A stretch of 64,000 nucleotides of DNA from Williamsia muralis NBRC 105860 (GTDB lineage Bacteria; Actinomycetota; Actinomycetes; Mycobacteriales; Mycobacteriaceae). Each line of letters opens with the position of its first letter. Position 1 is the first letter of the stretch. A program made the translations under genes and the position numbers. The stretch is taken from the NCBI RefSeq assembly GCF_001598915.1, contig NZ_BDAP01000004.1, positions 248,001-312,000 on the forward strand, given 5' to 3'. The notes beneath the pieces are model-generated. The model was not told the origin of the DNA. It did no database searches and was given only the letters and a program-made list of their open reading frames with translations. Positions 41,551 through 49,849 of the stretch are shown piece by piece.

Positions 41551-42780
41551 TCAGTGGCAGGCCGAGGCGGCCGCCGGCGTGAATCCCGCCAGCGGGTTCT
41601 CGTCGCAGTCACGCGAGGGCGGACGGGTCATCAGGGTCAGCGGCACACCACGCGAGTGGTCCTTGTTGGCCGAGGGCACGCTGCGGTCGCCGGCCAGCAA
41701 TTCTTCGCCATAACCCTGAACACATTCGGGGTCGGGTCCGGCCAGGGGCAGACCGGTGAAGAACTTGGCGGCCATGCATCCTCCGCGGCACGCGTCGAAG
41801 TGCTGGCACTTGGTGCAGGCGCCGGCGTTCTGGGGTTCGCGGAGTTCGAGGAACAGGTCGGACTGCTGCCAGATCGTCTTGAACCCGCCGTCGGACAAGA
41901 TGTTTCCGGCGAGAAAGTTCTCGTGGATGGCGAATGGGCAGGCGTACACATCACCGACGGGGTCGATCAGGCACACCACGCGGCCGGCGCCACAGAGGTT
42001 CAGACCGGGCAGCGCACCCTGGCCGGACTCGGCGAACGCCGACAGGTGAAAGAACGAGTCGCCGGTGAGTACCCCTTCGCCGTGTGCGACGAGCCAGTTG
42101 TACAGATCGCGCTGCTGTTCGGGAAGCGGGTGCAGGTCGTCCCAGACGTCGGCACCTCGACCGGACGGCCGCATCCTGGTGATACGCAGGGTTGCGCCGT
42201 AACGGTCCGCGAGCGCCTTGAACTCATCGAGCTGGGTGACGTTCTGCCGGGTCACCACCACGCTGATCTTGGCGTCGGCGAACCCCGCCTCGTGCAGGTT
42301 CTCGAGCGCCTTGATCGCCATCGCATACGACCCCGGGCCGCGAACTGCGTCGTTCACCTCGGCGGTCGCGCCATCGAGTGAGATCTGCACGTCGACGTAG
42401 TCGCTGGCCGCGAGACGCTGGGCGACCTTCTTGTCGATCTTGAGGCCGTTGGTGGAGAACTTCACTCCCACTTGGTGATCGGTGGCGTAGTCGACCAATT
42501 CCCAGAAGTCGGGCCGCACCGTCGGCTCGCCGCCACCGATGTTGACGTAGAACACCTGCATGCGCTGCAGCTCGTCGATGATGGCCTTGCACTGCGCGGT
42601 GTCGAGCTCACGTGGGTCGCGCTTGCCCGAGGAGGACAGGCAGTGCACACACGACAGGTTGCACGCGTAGGTCAGCTCCCACGTCAGGCAGATCGGTGCA
42701 TCGAGACCTTTTTCGAACTGGTCGACCAGGCGGCCGACGGGCTGAGACGACGCCGAGGGGCGATCGAGAACAGAAGTCAT
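41551..42780 (-). CDS. mftC: Mycofactocin radical SAM maturase MftC
   Basis: 409 residues. Radical S-adenosylmethionine enzyme that decarboxylates and cross-links the C-terminal Val-Tyr of MftA. The CxxxCxxC cluster motif ACNLSCVHC is at C40, C44 and C47. The SPASM region follows in the C-terminal third: LCGAGRVVCLID, VYACPF, then ACTKCQHFDACRGGCM and PECVQGYG supply the auxiliary cluster cysteines. The last ~60 residues are a variable tail. mftB ends 85 nt upstream. Confidence 0.97.
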   Translation of the reverse strand: MTSVLDRPSASSQPVGRLVDQFEKGLDAPICLTWELTYACNLSCVHCLSSSGKRDPRELDTAQCKAIIDELQRMQVFYVNIGGGEPTVRPDFWELVDYATDHQVGVKFSTNGLKIDKKVAQRLAASDYVDVQISLDGATAEVNDAVRGPGSYAMAIKALENLHEAGFADAKISVVVTRQNVTQLDEFKALADRYGATLRITRMRPSGRGADVWDDLHPLPEQQRDLYNWLVAHGEGVLTGDSFFHLSAFAESGQGALPGLNLCGAGRVVCLIDPVGDVYACPFAIHENFLAGNILSDGGFKTIWQQSDLFLELREPQNAGACTKCQHFDACRGGCMAAKFFTGLPLAGPDPECVQGYGEELLAGDRSVPSANKDHSRGVPLTLMTRPPSRDCDENPLAGFTPAAASACH

Positions 42781-42865
42781 GGGGGTTCCTCACAGAACAC
42801 GTACCGGCGGCAGGGATTTGCCGGACCGCACGCGCCGGGCTGCGACGCGTGCGGCCGTGCCGGAC

Positions 42866-43207
42866 TTAGGAGTTGGGGACGATCATTCCCGAAACAGCCA
42901 GCGCGGAGAGCGCGCTGACATACAGGTGACGGTCGGCATCGCCGATGCCGGCAGCGGCGAGCGCGTCGTCAGCACTGGCGTGATCACCGAGCGACTGCAC
43001 GACCTCGACCACCGTCAGGTTCTTGAGGAACGACAGCTTACGAGTGCCGAAGTGGTACAACAGCGCTCCGAAAGGCTCGGGGCGCAGTGCGACCGACGAG
43101 TTCAGCACCCACGCGCGCTCGGTGTCGAAGGCGGTTGCTCGACCCGACGGAGACGAAGGCGAAGCCGGAGCTCGACCCGTGACGGTGCCAGAGTCGGTGA
43201 CAGTCAC
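42866..43207 (-). CDS. mftB: Mycofactocin peptide-recognition chaperone MftB
   Basis: 113 residues. PqqD-like RiPP recognition element that carries the MftA precursor to MftC. Motifs: FDTERAWVLNSSVALRPEPFGALLYHFGTRKL, given here as two stretches (ERAWVLNSSVALRPEPFGA; LLYHFGTRKLSFL), a clear MftB signature. GTG start at 43205-43207, only 1 nt past the mftA stop, so translation is coupled. The first 25 residues are flexible (SGTVTGRAPASPSSPSG). Confidence 0.95.
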   Translation of the reverse strand: MTVTDSGTVTGRAPASPSSPSGRATAFDTERAWVLNSSVALRPEPFGALLYHFGTRKLSFLKNLTVVEVVQSLGDHASADDALAAAGIGDADRHLYVSALSALAVSGMIVPNS

Positions 43208-43208
43208 G

Positions 43209-43316
43209 TCAGTACACGCCGCACATGCCGTCGATCGACACCTCTTCGACCAGGGATTCGGTGACCAGTTCGGTCTCGGTGGTGGCGTCCGACTGCGAAG
43301 GATTCTGAACTGTCAT
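43209..43316 (-). CDS. mftA: Mycofactocin precursor peptide MftA
   Basis: 35-residue ribosomal precursor. The acidic leader ([14 protein letters not shown]) ends in the invariant core IDGMCGVY, whose final Val-Tyr becomes the redox cofactor. AGGAGGT lies 8 nt before the ATG, the strongest ribosome site in this locus, as fits a peptide needed in excess. It is immediately upstream of mftB. Confidence 0.98.
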   Translation of the reverse strand: MTVQNPSQSDATTETELVTESLVEEVSIDGMCGVY

Positions 43317-43381
43317 GGGGATTACCTCCTGTTGTGGGTGTGACGACCACCATAATGGCACTCAGTGCACAAACGCCAGGG

Positions 43382-43397
43382 GTTGAGTCGAATCAAC
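43382..43397. promoter_or_regulatory. Candidate MftR operator upstream of mftA
   Basis: GTTGAGTCGAATCAAC is palindromic at 14 of 16 positions and lies about 66 bp before the mftA start codon. The 11-bp part GTCGAATCAAC recurs at 40234-40244, upstream of the SDR gene. The link to MftR is inference. Confidence 0.45.
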
Positions 43398-43411
43398 ACG
43401 AGAATTCCGCG

Positions 43412-43431
43412 AAAACCGTCCGAAAGGACAG
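43412..43431 (-). terminator. Short hairpin terminator after the acyl-CoA dehydrogenase gene
   Basis: On the minus strand GTCC-TTTC-GGAC is followed by GGTTTT, just past the acyl-CoA dehydrogenase stop at 43435. The stem is short, so read-through into mftA is possible. Confidence 0.4.
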
Positions 43432-43434
43432 GTA

Positions 43435-44577
43435 CTACAGCCCCATGTCGCGGCCGATGATGTCCTTCATGATCTCGGTGGTGCCACCGAAGATGGTCTG
43501 TATCCGCGAGTCGACATAAGCCTTGGCCACGGGATATTCGTTCATGTAGCCGTATCCGCCGTGCAGCTGGACACAGTGGTCGATTACTCGCTTGGCGAGT
43601 TCTGTGGTCCACCACTTGGCCTTCGCCGCGTCCACCGCCGTCAGCTCTCCCGCGACCACGGCAGCCAGGCACCGATCGATGTACTGCTCTGCGATGTCGA
43701 GCTCGGTGCTCATCTCCGCAAGGACGAACCGGTTGTGCTGGAACGTTCCGATCGGTTGCCCGAAGGCCTTGCGGTCCTTGGTGTATTGCAGCGTGTCGGT
43801 GAAGACCTGGCGCGCACCGGCGATGGCACCGATGGCTATCGACAGCCGCTCGGACGGCAGGTTGTGCATCAGGTGGTAGAAACCCTTGTTCACCTCACCC
43901 AGAACGTTCTCGACCGGCACGCGGACGTCGGTGAAGTGCAGTTCGGCGGTGTCCTGCGCGTGCTGGCCCATCTTGTCCAACTTGCGGCCGCGTTCGAATC
44001 CCGGCATTCCGCGTTCGACGACCAGCAGGGTGAACCCCTTGTGCCCACCGTTCGGATCAGTCCTGGTGACAACGATGACCAGGTCGGAGTTGATGCCTGC
44101 CGAGATGAAGGTCTTGGAGCCGTTGAGCACCCAGTGGTCGCCGTCGAGCACTGCGGACGTCTTGATGCCGGCGAGGTCGCTGCCTGCGCCGGGCTCGCTC
44201 ATCGCGATTGCGCCGATCAACTCGCCGGAGGCAAAGCCCCGAAGCCAGCGTTGCTTTTGTTCGTCGTTGGTCAGTTTTGCCATATAGGGCCCGACCACAT
44301 CGTTCTGCAGACTCAACGCAGGCGTTGCGGATCCGAACTTCGCCAGCTCTTCGACGATGACGGCGTTGAACCGGAAATCCTCGATCCCGCCGCCCCCGAA
44401 CTCCTCCGGCAGATTGAACCCGATCAGCCCGTACTTGCCGGCGGCGAGATACGCCGACCGGTCGACCTGGCCTTCCCGTTCCCACTGCTCCGCATGAGGT
44501 GCGATCTCCCGTTCAATGAACTGGCGGGTGGTCTCCCTCAGCTGATCGTGTTCGGTCTCGAATACAGTTCTACGCAT
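43435..44577 (-). CDS. Acyl-CoA dehydrogenase
   Basis: 380 residues, FAD-dependent. Conserved motifs: AMSEPGAGSDLAGIKTSA (flavin and substrate loop), VLNGSKTFISAG, and the C-terminal LHGGYGYMNEYPVAKAY then TIFGGTTEIMKDIIGRDMG. ATG 44577 is chosen because GAGAGGG lies about 6 nt upstream; an ATG 7 codons earlier is possible. It introduces the 2,3-double bond in acyl-CoA or steroid side-chain CoA. It sits between mftR (divergent) and mftA (same strand), an uncommon insertion in this locus. Confidence 0.93.
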   Translation of the reverse strand: MRRTVFETEHDQLRETTRQFIEREIAPHAEQWEREGQVDRSAYLAAGKYGLIGFNLPEEFGGGGIEDFRFNAVIVEELAKFGSATPALSLQNDVVGPYMAKLTNDEQKQRWLRGFASGELIGAIAMSEPGAGSDLAGIKTSAVLDGDHWVLNGSKTFISAGINSDLVIVVTRTDPNGGHKGFTLLVVERGMPGFERGRKLDKMGQHAQDTAELHFTDVRVPVENVLGEVNKGFYHLMHNLPSERLSIAIGAIAGARQVFTDTLQYTKDRKAFGQPIGTFQHNRFVLAEMSTELDIAEQYIDRCLAAVVAGELTAVDAAKAKWWTTELAKRVIDHCVQLHGGYGYMNEYPVAKAYVDSRIQTIFGGTTEIMKDIIGRDMGL

Positions 44578-44867
44578 CGTGTTCCCTCTCAACGTCATTC
44601 ATGCCTGATCACCGTCTGTCCGGAGCGGCATCGATGTGCCCCGACCACGCCGTCGAGGTGAGGGAACGCTCGTTCACTTCATGCCCCGGCAAGTGGGGCA
44701 ATCGTAGTTGATCGGCACCAGGTGGCAGATCGTTTTCAGGCATTGGGGCCAGCCTTTTGAGGCAACAGGAACAGGCCGCTGTTCGACATCTACCATGGGC
44801 GATGTCGCACGTCGGCGACCGCGAGACGCACCGGAGGTGAAGCCGTGCCCAGTGGACGGCGATCGGC

Positions 44868-45485
44868 GTGACCGCTCAGATCGGGCGGCGGCCGAGCACC
44901 ACCAAGGCGAAGATCACCGACGCCGCGATCGACCTGTTCACCGAGGTCGGGTTCGACGAGACCAGTGTCGACGACGTCGCCGCCGCCGCCGGGATCGCCC
45001 GGCGAACTCTGTTTCGCTACTACCCCTCCAAGAACGCGATCGCGTGGGGTGACTTCGACGAGCACCTGCAGGACATGCGCAGGTTGCTTGCCGACCTTCC
45101 CGCCGACATGCCCGTCGCCGACGCGCTGCGCACCGCACTGCTCGCCTTCAACGAGGTGCCGGACGAGCACCTCGAACATCACCGCCGGCGAATGCACCTG
45201 CTGCTGAGCGTTCCGGCCCTGCAGGCGCATTCGATGCTGATGTACACCGGATGGCGTGATGTGGTCGCCGAGTTCGTCGCGATGCGCACCGGCACAGATG
45301 CCTCCGATCACGGCCCCCAGACGGTCGCCTGGATGCTTCTCGCGGTGGCGCTCGCCGCGTACCAGCAGTGGCTGGACCGGCCCGACTCCGATCTGGGCGA
45401 CCTGCTCACGCGCGGTAGCCATATCCTGAGCGTGGGCCTCACAAGCGAGTTGGGGCCGCTCGGACGCACTGGTAATCTCGACTAG
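44868..45485 (+). CDS. mftR: Mycofactocin system TetR regulator MftR
   Basis: 205 residues. The N-terminal TetR helix-turn-helix, VDDVAAAAGIARRTLFRYYPSKNAI, read here in two parts (SVDDVAAAAGIARRTLF; RYYPSKNAIAWGDFDEHL), is the characteristic MftR sequence. MftR represses mycofactocin synthesis and is reported to release DNA on binding long-chain acyl-CoA, which fits its acyl-CoA dehydrogenase neighbour. GTG start with weak spacing. Its stop codon TAG lies inside the KstR-type box that precedes kshB. Confidence 0.93.
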   Translation: MTAQIGRRPSTTKAKITDAAIDLFTEVGFDETSVDDVAAAAGIARRTLFRYYPSKNAIAWGDFDEHLQDMRRLLADLPADMPVADALRTALLAFNEVPDEHLEHHRRRMHLLLSVPALQAHSMLMYTGWRDVVAEFVAMRTGTDASDHGPQTVAWMLLAVALAAYQQWLDRPDSDLGDLLTRGSHILSVGLTSELGPLGRTGNLD

Positions 45486-45496
45486 AACGTGTTCCA
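45483..45496. promoter_or_regulatory. KstR-type operator upstream of kshB
   Basis: TAGAACGTGTTCCA fits the KstR palindrome TnnAACnnGTTnnA exactly. It starts at the mftR stop codon and is 48 bp before the kshB start, a usual repression position. kshB is a known KstR target in mycobacteria. Confidence 0.75.
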
Positions 45497-45543
45497 GTTT
45501 TGTCCGTGGCGTCCGCTATGCCATCAGGCGAGGAGGTAGGCCG

Positions 45544-46593
45544 GTGACCGTGTCCCCGCACAGCACCCGCAGCATTGTGCTGACCGTGGCCGAGGTGATC
45601 GACGAGACCGGCGACGCCAAGTCCCTGGTCTTCGACGTACCGGAAGAGTCGGCCGAACGATTCCACTACAAGCCGGGTCAGTTCCTCACGTTGCGCATAC
45701 CGAGCGATCAGACGGGATCGGTGGCTCGCTGCTACTCGCTCGCCTCGAGCCCGTTCGCCTCGGAGAAGCCCAAGGTGACCGTCAAGCGCACCGCAGATGG
45801 CTACGGATCGAACTGGGTCTGCGACAACGTGTCCGCCGGAGATCAGATCGAGGTGCTGCCGCCCTCAGGTGTCTTCACCCCGGCCGATCTCGGCGCGCCG
45901 ATCCTGCTCCTCGCCGCGGGTAGCGGGATCACGCCCGTGATGTCGATCCTCAAGTCCGCCCTGCTCAAGGGCACCGGGCGCGTCTACCTCTGTTACGCCA
46001 ACCGCAGCGAGAACGACGTGATCTTCGCCGCGGAACTTCGTGCGCTGCAGGAACAGTTCCCCGAACGGCTCACCGTGGTGCATTGGCTGGAGACGGTCCA
46101 GGGCCTCCCGACGATGCAGAAGCTGGCAACACTCTTGCGTCCACTGAAGGCCTACAACGCATACATGTGCGGCCCGGGTCCGTTCATGGACGTGGTGCAC
46201 AAGGCCCTTGCCGAGGTCGGTATGTCGCACCACCAGGTGCATGCCGAGGTGTTCTCGTCACTCTCCGGTGACCCGTTCGAGGACTCCGAGCCCGAAGAAC
46301 TCACCGAGGAACAGATCGCCGACGCCGCATCGGTGGAGGTCGAACTCGACGGCGAGGTGCACGAGTTGTCGTGGCCCCGTAGCCGGACCCTGGTGGACAT
46401 CATGTTGTCGGCCGGGCTGGACGTTCCGTACTCCTGCCGTGAAGGCGAATGCGGGTCGTGCGCGTGTACGGTCACCGAGGGCACCGTGGCGATGGAGAAC
46501 GTCGGGGCTCTCGACGAAGAGGACATCGAAGACGGATACATCCTCGGATGTCAGGCCCGGCCCACGTCCGACACCCTCAAGATCGAGTTCTGA
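45544..46593 (+). CDS. kshB: 3-ketosteroid 9-alpha-hydroxylase reductase subunit KshB
   Basis: 349 residues. Electron-transfer component of the Rieske steroid hydroxylase. Three domains in order: FAD-binding (RCYSLASSPF near 60), NAD-binding (LLAAGSGITPVMSIL near 120) and a plant-type [2Fe-2S] ferredoxin at the C-terminus with cysteines 298, 303, 306 and 336 (CREGECGSC). A strong site GGAGG precedes the GTG start by 7 nt. The KstR box upstream supports a role in sterol degradation. The KshA oxygenase is not in this window. A reductase for a related aromatic dioxygenase cannot be excluded. Confidence 0.9.
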   Translation: MTVSPHSTRSIVLTVAEVIDETGDAKSLVFDVPEESAERFHYKPGQFLTLRIPSDQTGSVARCYSLASSPFASEKPKVTVKRTADGYGSNWVCDNVSAGDQIEVLPPSGVFTPADLGAPILLLAAGSGITPVMSILKSALLKGTGRVYLCYANRSENDVIFAAELRALQEQFPERLTVVHWLETVQGLPTMQKLATLLRPLKAYNAYMCGPGPFMDVVHKALAEVGMSHHQVHAEVFSSLSGDPFEDSEPEELTEEQIADAASVEVELDGEVHELSWPRSRTLVDIMLSAGLDVPYSCREGECGSCACTVTEGTVAMENVGALDEEDIEDGYILGCQARPTSDTLKIEF

Positions 46594-46612
46594 CCCGCGT
46601 CTTCGAAACCCG

Positions 46613-47389
46613 TCACCGCAGTGATCGGTATTGTGCACGCTCCTTCGCGGTGAGGTGTTCGATGGCGTAACTCAGTGCGGTGCGGCCCATCTCGGCGGCA
46701 TGCTGGTCGAGGAAGTCGATCAGCAGACGGCGGTCGACGCGTTTTCCCGTCTCTCGCAACATCCAACCGACCGCTTTCTGGATCAGGTCGCGACGGTCAT
46801 CGAGCAGCGTGGGGGCCAACGCGAGAAGCGTTGTGCCGTCACCGGCTCTGATGAATGCGAAGGTGGCCAGCACGGCCACCCGCCTACGCCAGAGGTCTGT
46901 GTCGGCGGCGAGCCCGAGGAGTAGCGTGTGGTCCTGCTCGCCCCTCTCCCGGTCGCAGCGCAGAAGCCATTGTCCCAGAATGTATTCCGCAGACGAGTCG
47001 ACAAGATCCCAGTTGTTCACCCGGCCCCGGTCCACCGCGGACAGATAGAGGTCCACCCAGGCACGGCGGTCCTGGTCGCTCCGTGCTTTCTCGAAACCGG
47101 AGCGCAGGAGGAACAATCCGGTGAGCCGGTGTTCGTGAATGTCGCTGTCCAGCAGGACGTTCACCTGACTGCGGTCGAGGCCACGAAACCTCTTGGCGAT
47201 CTTCCGTTGCTGCGGGACGGGAACGCCAGCAAAGCGGTCGCCCTCGCCGTAGTCACCCGGCCCCGTCCGGAAGAACTTCGCCGAACTCGCGGCCCGATCC
47301 GGATCCCCCCCCTCATCGATGGCAGCCATCACCGCTGCGGCCGACAGGGTTTCGGCGGTGCCGGCGGCATCCATCAGCTCAGAGTCCAC
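46613..47389 (-). CDS. DNA alkylation repair protein, AlkD-like
   Basis: 258 residues of the HEAT-like AlkD/AlkC superfamily: GVPVPQQRKIAKRFRGL, HEHRLTGLFLL, VNNWDLVDSSAEYILGQWL, and WLLRETGKRVDRRLLIDFLDQHA-type helices (QKAVGWMLRETGKRV). Such proteins excise or bind alkylated bases without base flipping. The first ~45 residues (MDAAGTAETLSAAAVMAAI) are a variable extension. The GTG start directly follows the ferredoxin reductase stop, so the two are co-transcribed. Confidence 0.88.
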   Translation of the reverse strand: MDSELMDAAGTAETLSAAAVMAAIDEGGDPDRAASSAKFFRTGPGDYGEGDRFAGVPVPQQRKIAKRFRGLDRSQVNVLLDSDIHEHRLTGLFLLRSGFEKARSDQDRRAWVDLYLSAVDRGRVNNWDLVDSSAEYILGQWLLRCDRERGEQDHTLLLGLAADTDLWRRRVAVLATFAFIRAGDGTTLLALAPTLLDDRRDLIQKAVGWMLRETGKRVDRRLLIDFLDQHAAEMGRTALSYAIEHLTAKERAQYRSLR

Positions 47390-48592
47390 TCACTCCAGGA
47401 CGTCGGAGATCGGCGCGTGGGCGAGCAGCTTGTTACGCATCTTCATCACCGCTCCGGCCTTGCCAGCCCCGACCACGGCGGTGAGCAGCCCGTCCCGGCT
47501 GTAATAGACCACGAACTTGGTTCCGTCGTCGGAGATCACGTGCACGTCGTCGCCCGGCGAGGGATGGCCCAGTGCCTGGACCTTGATGTCGAACTGGTCG
47601 CTCCAGAAGTAGGGCACAAACGGCCGTGGGTTATCGGCCTCGGTGCCGAGGATCGTGTACGCCACCTTTGCCGCCTGCTCGATGACGTTGTTCCAGTGCT
47701 CGACCCGCGACGGTTTGCCCTGTGCGTCACGCCAATTGGCAACATCACCGATGGCGTACACGTCGGGAGCACTGGTTCGCCCGGTCTCGTCACACGCGAT
47801 ACCACCGCCGTCGCCGCCGTCGGCGAACGCGATACCCGACCCTTCGAGGTAGTCGATCACCGGCGTCGACCCGATGCCGAGAACGACGATGTCGGCGGGT
47901 AGTTCGGTGCCGTCGGCGAGGGTGACGGCGCTGACCTTCTCATCGCCGATGATGTCGGAGACGCCGATCCCGGTCTTGATCGTCACACCGCGTTCGGCGT
48001 GGATCCTGCCGACCATCGCGCCCACCTGCTCACCCAGCGCAACCGCGAGGGGCGCGAGGGCCGGTTCCACCACGGTGACGTCGAGACCTCGGGTGTGCAG
48101 ACTGGCGGCGACCTCGCAGCCGATGAAGCCGGCACCGACCACCACTGCGGTGCGCGCGCCGTCGATCTCCGAACGCAGTGCCAGCGCGTCGTCGACCGTG
48201 CGCAGCACGTGCACGCCCGCCTTCCCGCGGGCGAACGGCAGAGTGCGCGGGTTCAGACCGGTCGCCAGCACGAGCGTGCCGTACGAAAGGGTCTCCGGCG
48301 CGCCGCCGCCGACCGGTTCGGTGGTGACCGTGTGCGACGCGGGATCGACTGCGATGACCCGGGTTCCGGTGCGCAGATCCACCTTCTTGTCGTCGTAGAA
48401 CTCGGCCGGCTTGAGGTCGACCCGGTCCTGATCGCCGATGAGTACCGATTTCGACAGCGGCGGACGATCGTAGGGCGGGTGCTCTTCCTGGCCGATCAGT
48501 ACGAGGTCCCCGTCGTATCCCTCATTACGGAGATCTTCGACCAGTCGGGCTCCCCCGAGCCCGGCTCCGACAATCACGATCGCGGCGCTCAT
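47390..48592 (-). CDS. FAD-dependent ferredoxin reductase (BphA4/ThcD type)
   Basis: 400 residues. NADH:ferredoxin reductase fold: FAD motif IVIVGAGLGGARLVEDLR, YDRPPLSK, a second dinucleotide site TAVVVGAGFIGCEVAASL, VYAIGDVANW, and the C-terminal FVPYFWSDQFDIKVQALG. It typically feeds electrons to a ferredoxin for a P450 or dioxygenase; P450 genes occur at 56102-57439 and 63872-64000, but no ferredoxin gene is adjacent. Start ATG 48592 (MSAAIVIVGAG) is preferred over an upstream in-frame extension. Confidence 0.93.
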   Translation of the reverse strand: MSAAIVIVGAGLGGARLVEDLRNEGYDGDLVLIGQEEHPPYDRPPLSKSVLIGDQDRVDLKPAEFYDDKKVDLRTGTRVIAVDPASHTVTTEPVGGGAPETLSYGTLVLATGLNPRTLPFARGKAGVHVLRTVDDALALRSEIDGARTAVVVGAGFIGCEVAASLHTRGLDVTVVEPALAPLAVALGEQVGAMVGRIHAERGVTIKTGIGVSDIIGDEKVSAVTLADGTELPADIVVLGIGSTPVIDYLEGSGIAFADGGDGGGIACDETGRTSAPDVYAIGDVANWRDAQGKPSRVEHWNNVIEQAAKVAYTILGTEADNPRPFVPYFWSDQFDIKVQALGHPSPGDDVHVISDDGTKFVVYYSRDGLLTAVVGAGKAGAVMKMRNKLLAHAPISDVLE

Positions 48593-48638
48593 CGCCACCT
48601 CACATCCTGGATACGGCCTGCACATTGATTTGACATCT

Positions 48639-49214
48639 TCAGCCCGGTCCCACCGGTTGCAGCCCGGCGAGCAGCCAATTGCCGTCGACCTTACGCATGT
48701 CGGCCCACCGCGAGACAGCCACCACCTGCTGAGCGGGGTCGGCGGTCGGCACGGTGATGTCCTGGTTGACGAACACCAGTACCCGGGCGCTGTCGGAGTC
48801 CATCCGGTTCACCGCCGTCGCCATCACCTGGGCAGACATCTGGGCACCGAGGTCCACGGCCGCCGGCAGTACCACCGCAGGCCCTCTACTACGGAAATCG
48901 AGGAGCAGCCTGCCGGTGAGCCGCGGTCCGACCATTTGTTGCTGATCGGCGAGCGTTTGCGGAGTGAACGTCATCAACGCACTGACCGCGTCCGACGTGG
49001 CGGCTTGAACCTCGCGTCGCTGCCCCTCGCGTTCGTCACCTCGCGTCTGCGGGCCGATGAACCCCACCACGGCGATGGTGACGAGCACGAGGAGGGCGAT
49101 GCCCAGAATCGCCACGACCGTTTTCCGTCGCCGCCCCCGATGCTCGCGGCGAGACGCCGGCGGGGTGTGGCGGGGCCCGGTCATGTCGCGCTCAGGCGGG
49201 TCGTGCTCTGTCAT
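48639..49214 (-). CDS. Mce-associated membrane protein (Mas-like), 1 of 4
   Basis: 191 residues: a charged N-terminus, one membrane helix (VVAILGIALLVLVTIAVVGF near 33-52) and a soluble outer domain with the weak repeat pattern of Mce-associated proteins (DAVSALMTFTPQTLAD, then RVLVFVNQDI, and a final VDGNWLLAGLQPV). Such proteins accompany Mce lipid importers. It is last in a run of four genes overlapping by 4 nt; no mce genes are in the window. Confidence 0.82.
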   Translation of the reverse strand: MTEHDPPERDMTGPRHTPPASRREHRGRRRKTVVAILGIALLVLVTIAVVGFIGPQTRGDEREGQRREVQAATSDAVSALMTFTPQTLADQQQMVGPRLTGRLLLDFRSRGPAVVLPAAVDLGAQMSAQVMATAVNRMDSDSARVLVFVNQDITVPTADPAQQVVAVSRWADMRKVDGNWLLAGLQPVGPG

Positions 49215-49849
49215 TGCAGCTGTGTCCGATCAATCTTCCAGCGACCGTCGTCGGCCTTCATGGTGACCACCAGAGCCACCCGACTCTGTCCCGCACCGGC
49301 ACCGAGCAGCGCCGGGTTCGTGCCCTCGGCAACCACATACACACGGGCGGTGTCGTCGTCGACGTCACCGGTGATGCCTGCGGCGAGCACCTGGCCGGTA
49401 CTGGGTGCCTCGAGTTGACCGACGAGTTCGAGTACCTGGGGCCGTGCGTCCACGAGCCGCTGATGTTGTTCACCGGATGTCACGGCGAGCGCCTCATCGA
49501 GGAATCGTTGAGGTTCGGCGGGATCGATGGTCAGCAGGGTCGCGATCGCCGATCGGGTGTCGTCGAGGACTGCGGAGTCGCGGGCACGGTCCTGCTCGGC
49601 GGCACGGTGCTGCACGGCGAGAACGATTGCTGCGATCAGCAATACGACAGCGACGGCGGCCGCGCACCCGCCTGCGAGAGCGAGCCGGCCACGGCGTCGT
49701 CGGTCTCGCGCGGCGTATGCGGGCGCCGCTGCAGACCGAGCGCTGCGGGCGGTCGCCCGCGCGTCCGCGACACGCTCGCGCGCCAAACGCAGCCTATTGG
49801 AGCCCCCGCCAGTCTCCTCCCCACTGCCGGCTGTGGTCCGCGCGCTCAC
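49211..49849 (-). CDS. Mce-associated membrane protein (Mas-like), 2 of 4
   Basis: 212 residues. A long basic, alanine/arginine-rich N-terminus (ERVADARATARSARSA), one helix (LAGGCAAAVAVVLLIAAIVL), then an outer domain with SAIATLLTIDPAEPQRFLDEA, VYVVAEGTNP and a C-terminal WKIDRTQL. GTG start inside the GTGA overlap with the upstream gene. Paralogous in layout to its three neighbours. Confidence 0.8.
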   Translation of the reverse strand: MSARTTAGSGEETGGGSNRLRLARERVADARATARSARSAAAPAYAARDRRRRGRLALAGGCAAAVAVVLLIAAIVLAVQHRAAEQDRARDSAVLDDTRSAIATLLTIDPAEPQRFLDEALAVTSGEQHQRLVDARPQVLELVGQLEAPSTGQVLAAGITGDVDDDTARVYVVAEGTNPALLGAGAGQSRVALVVTMKADDGRWKIDRTQLQ

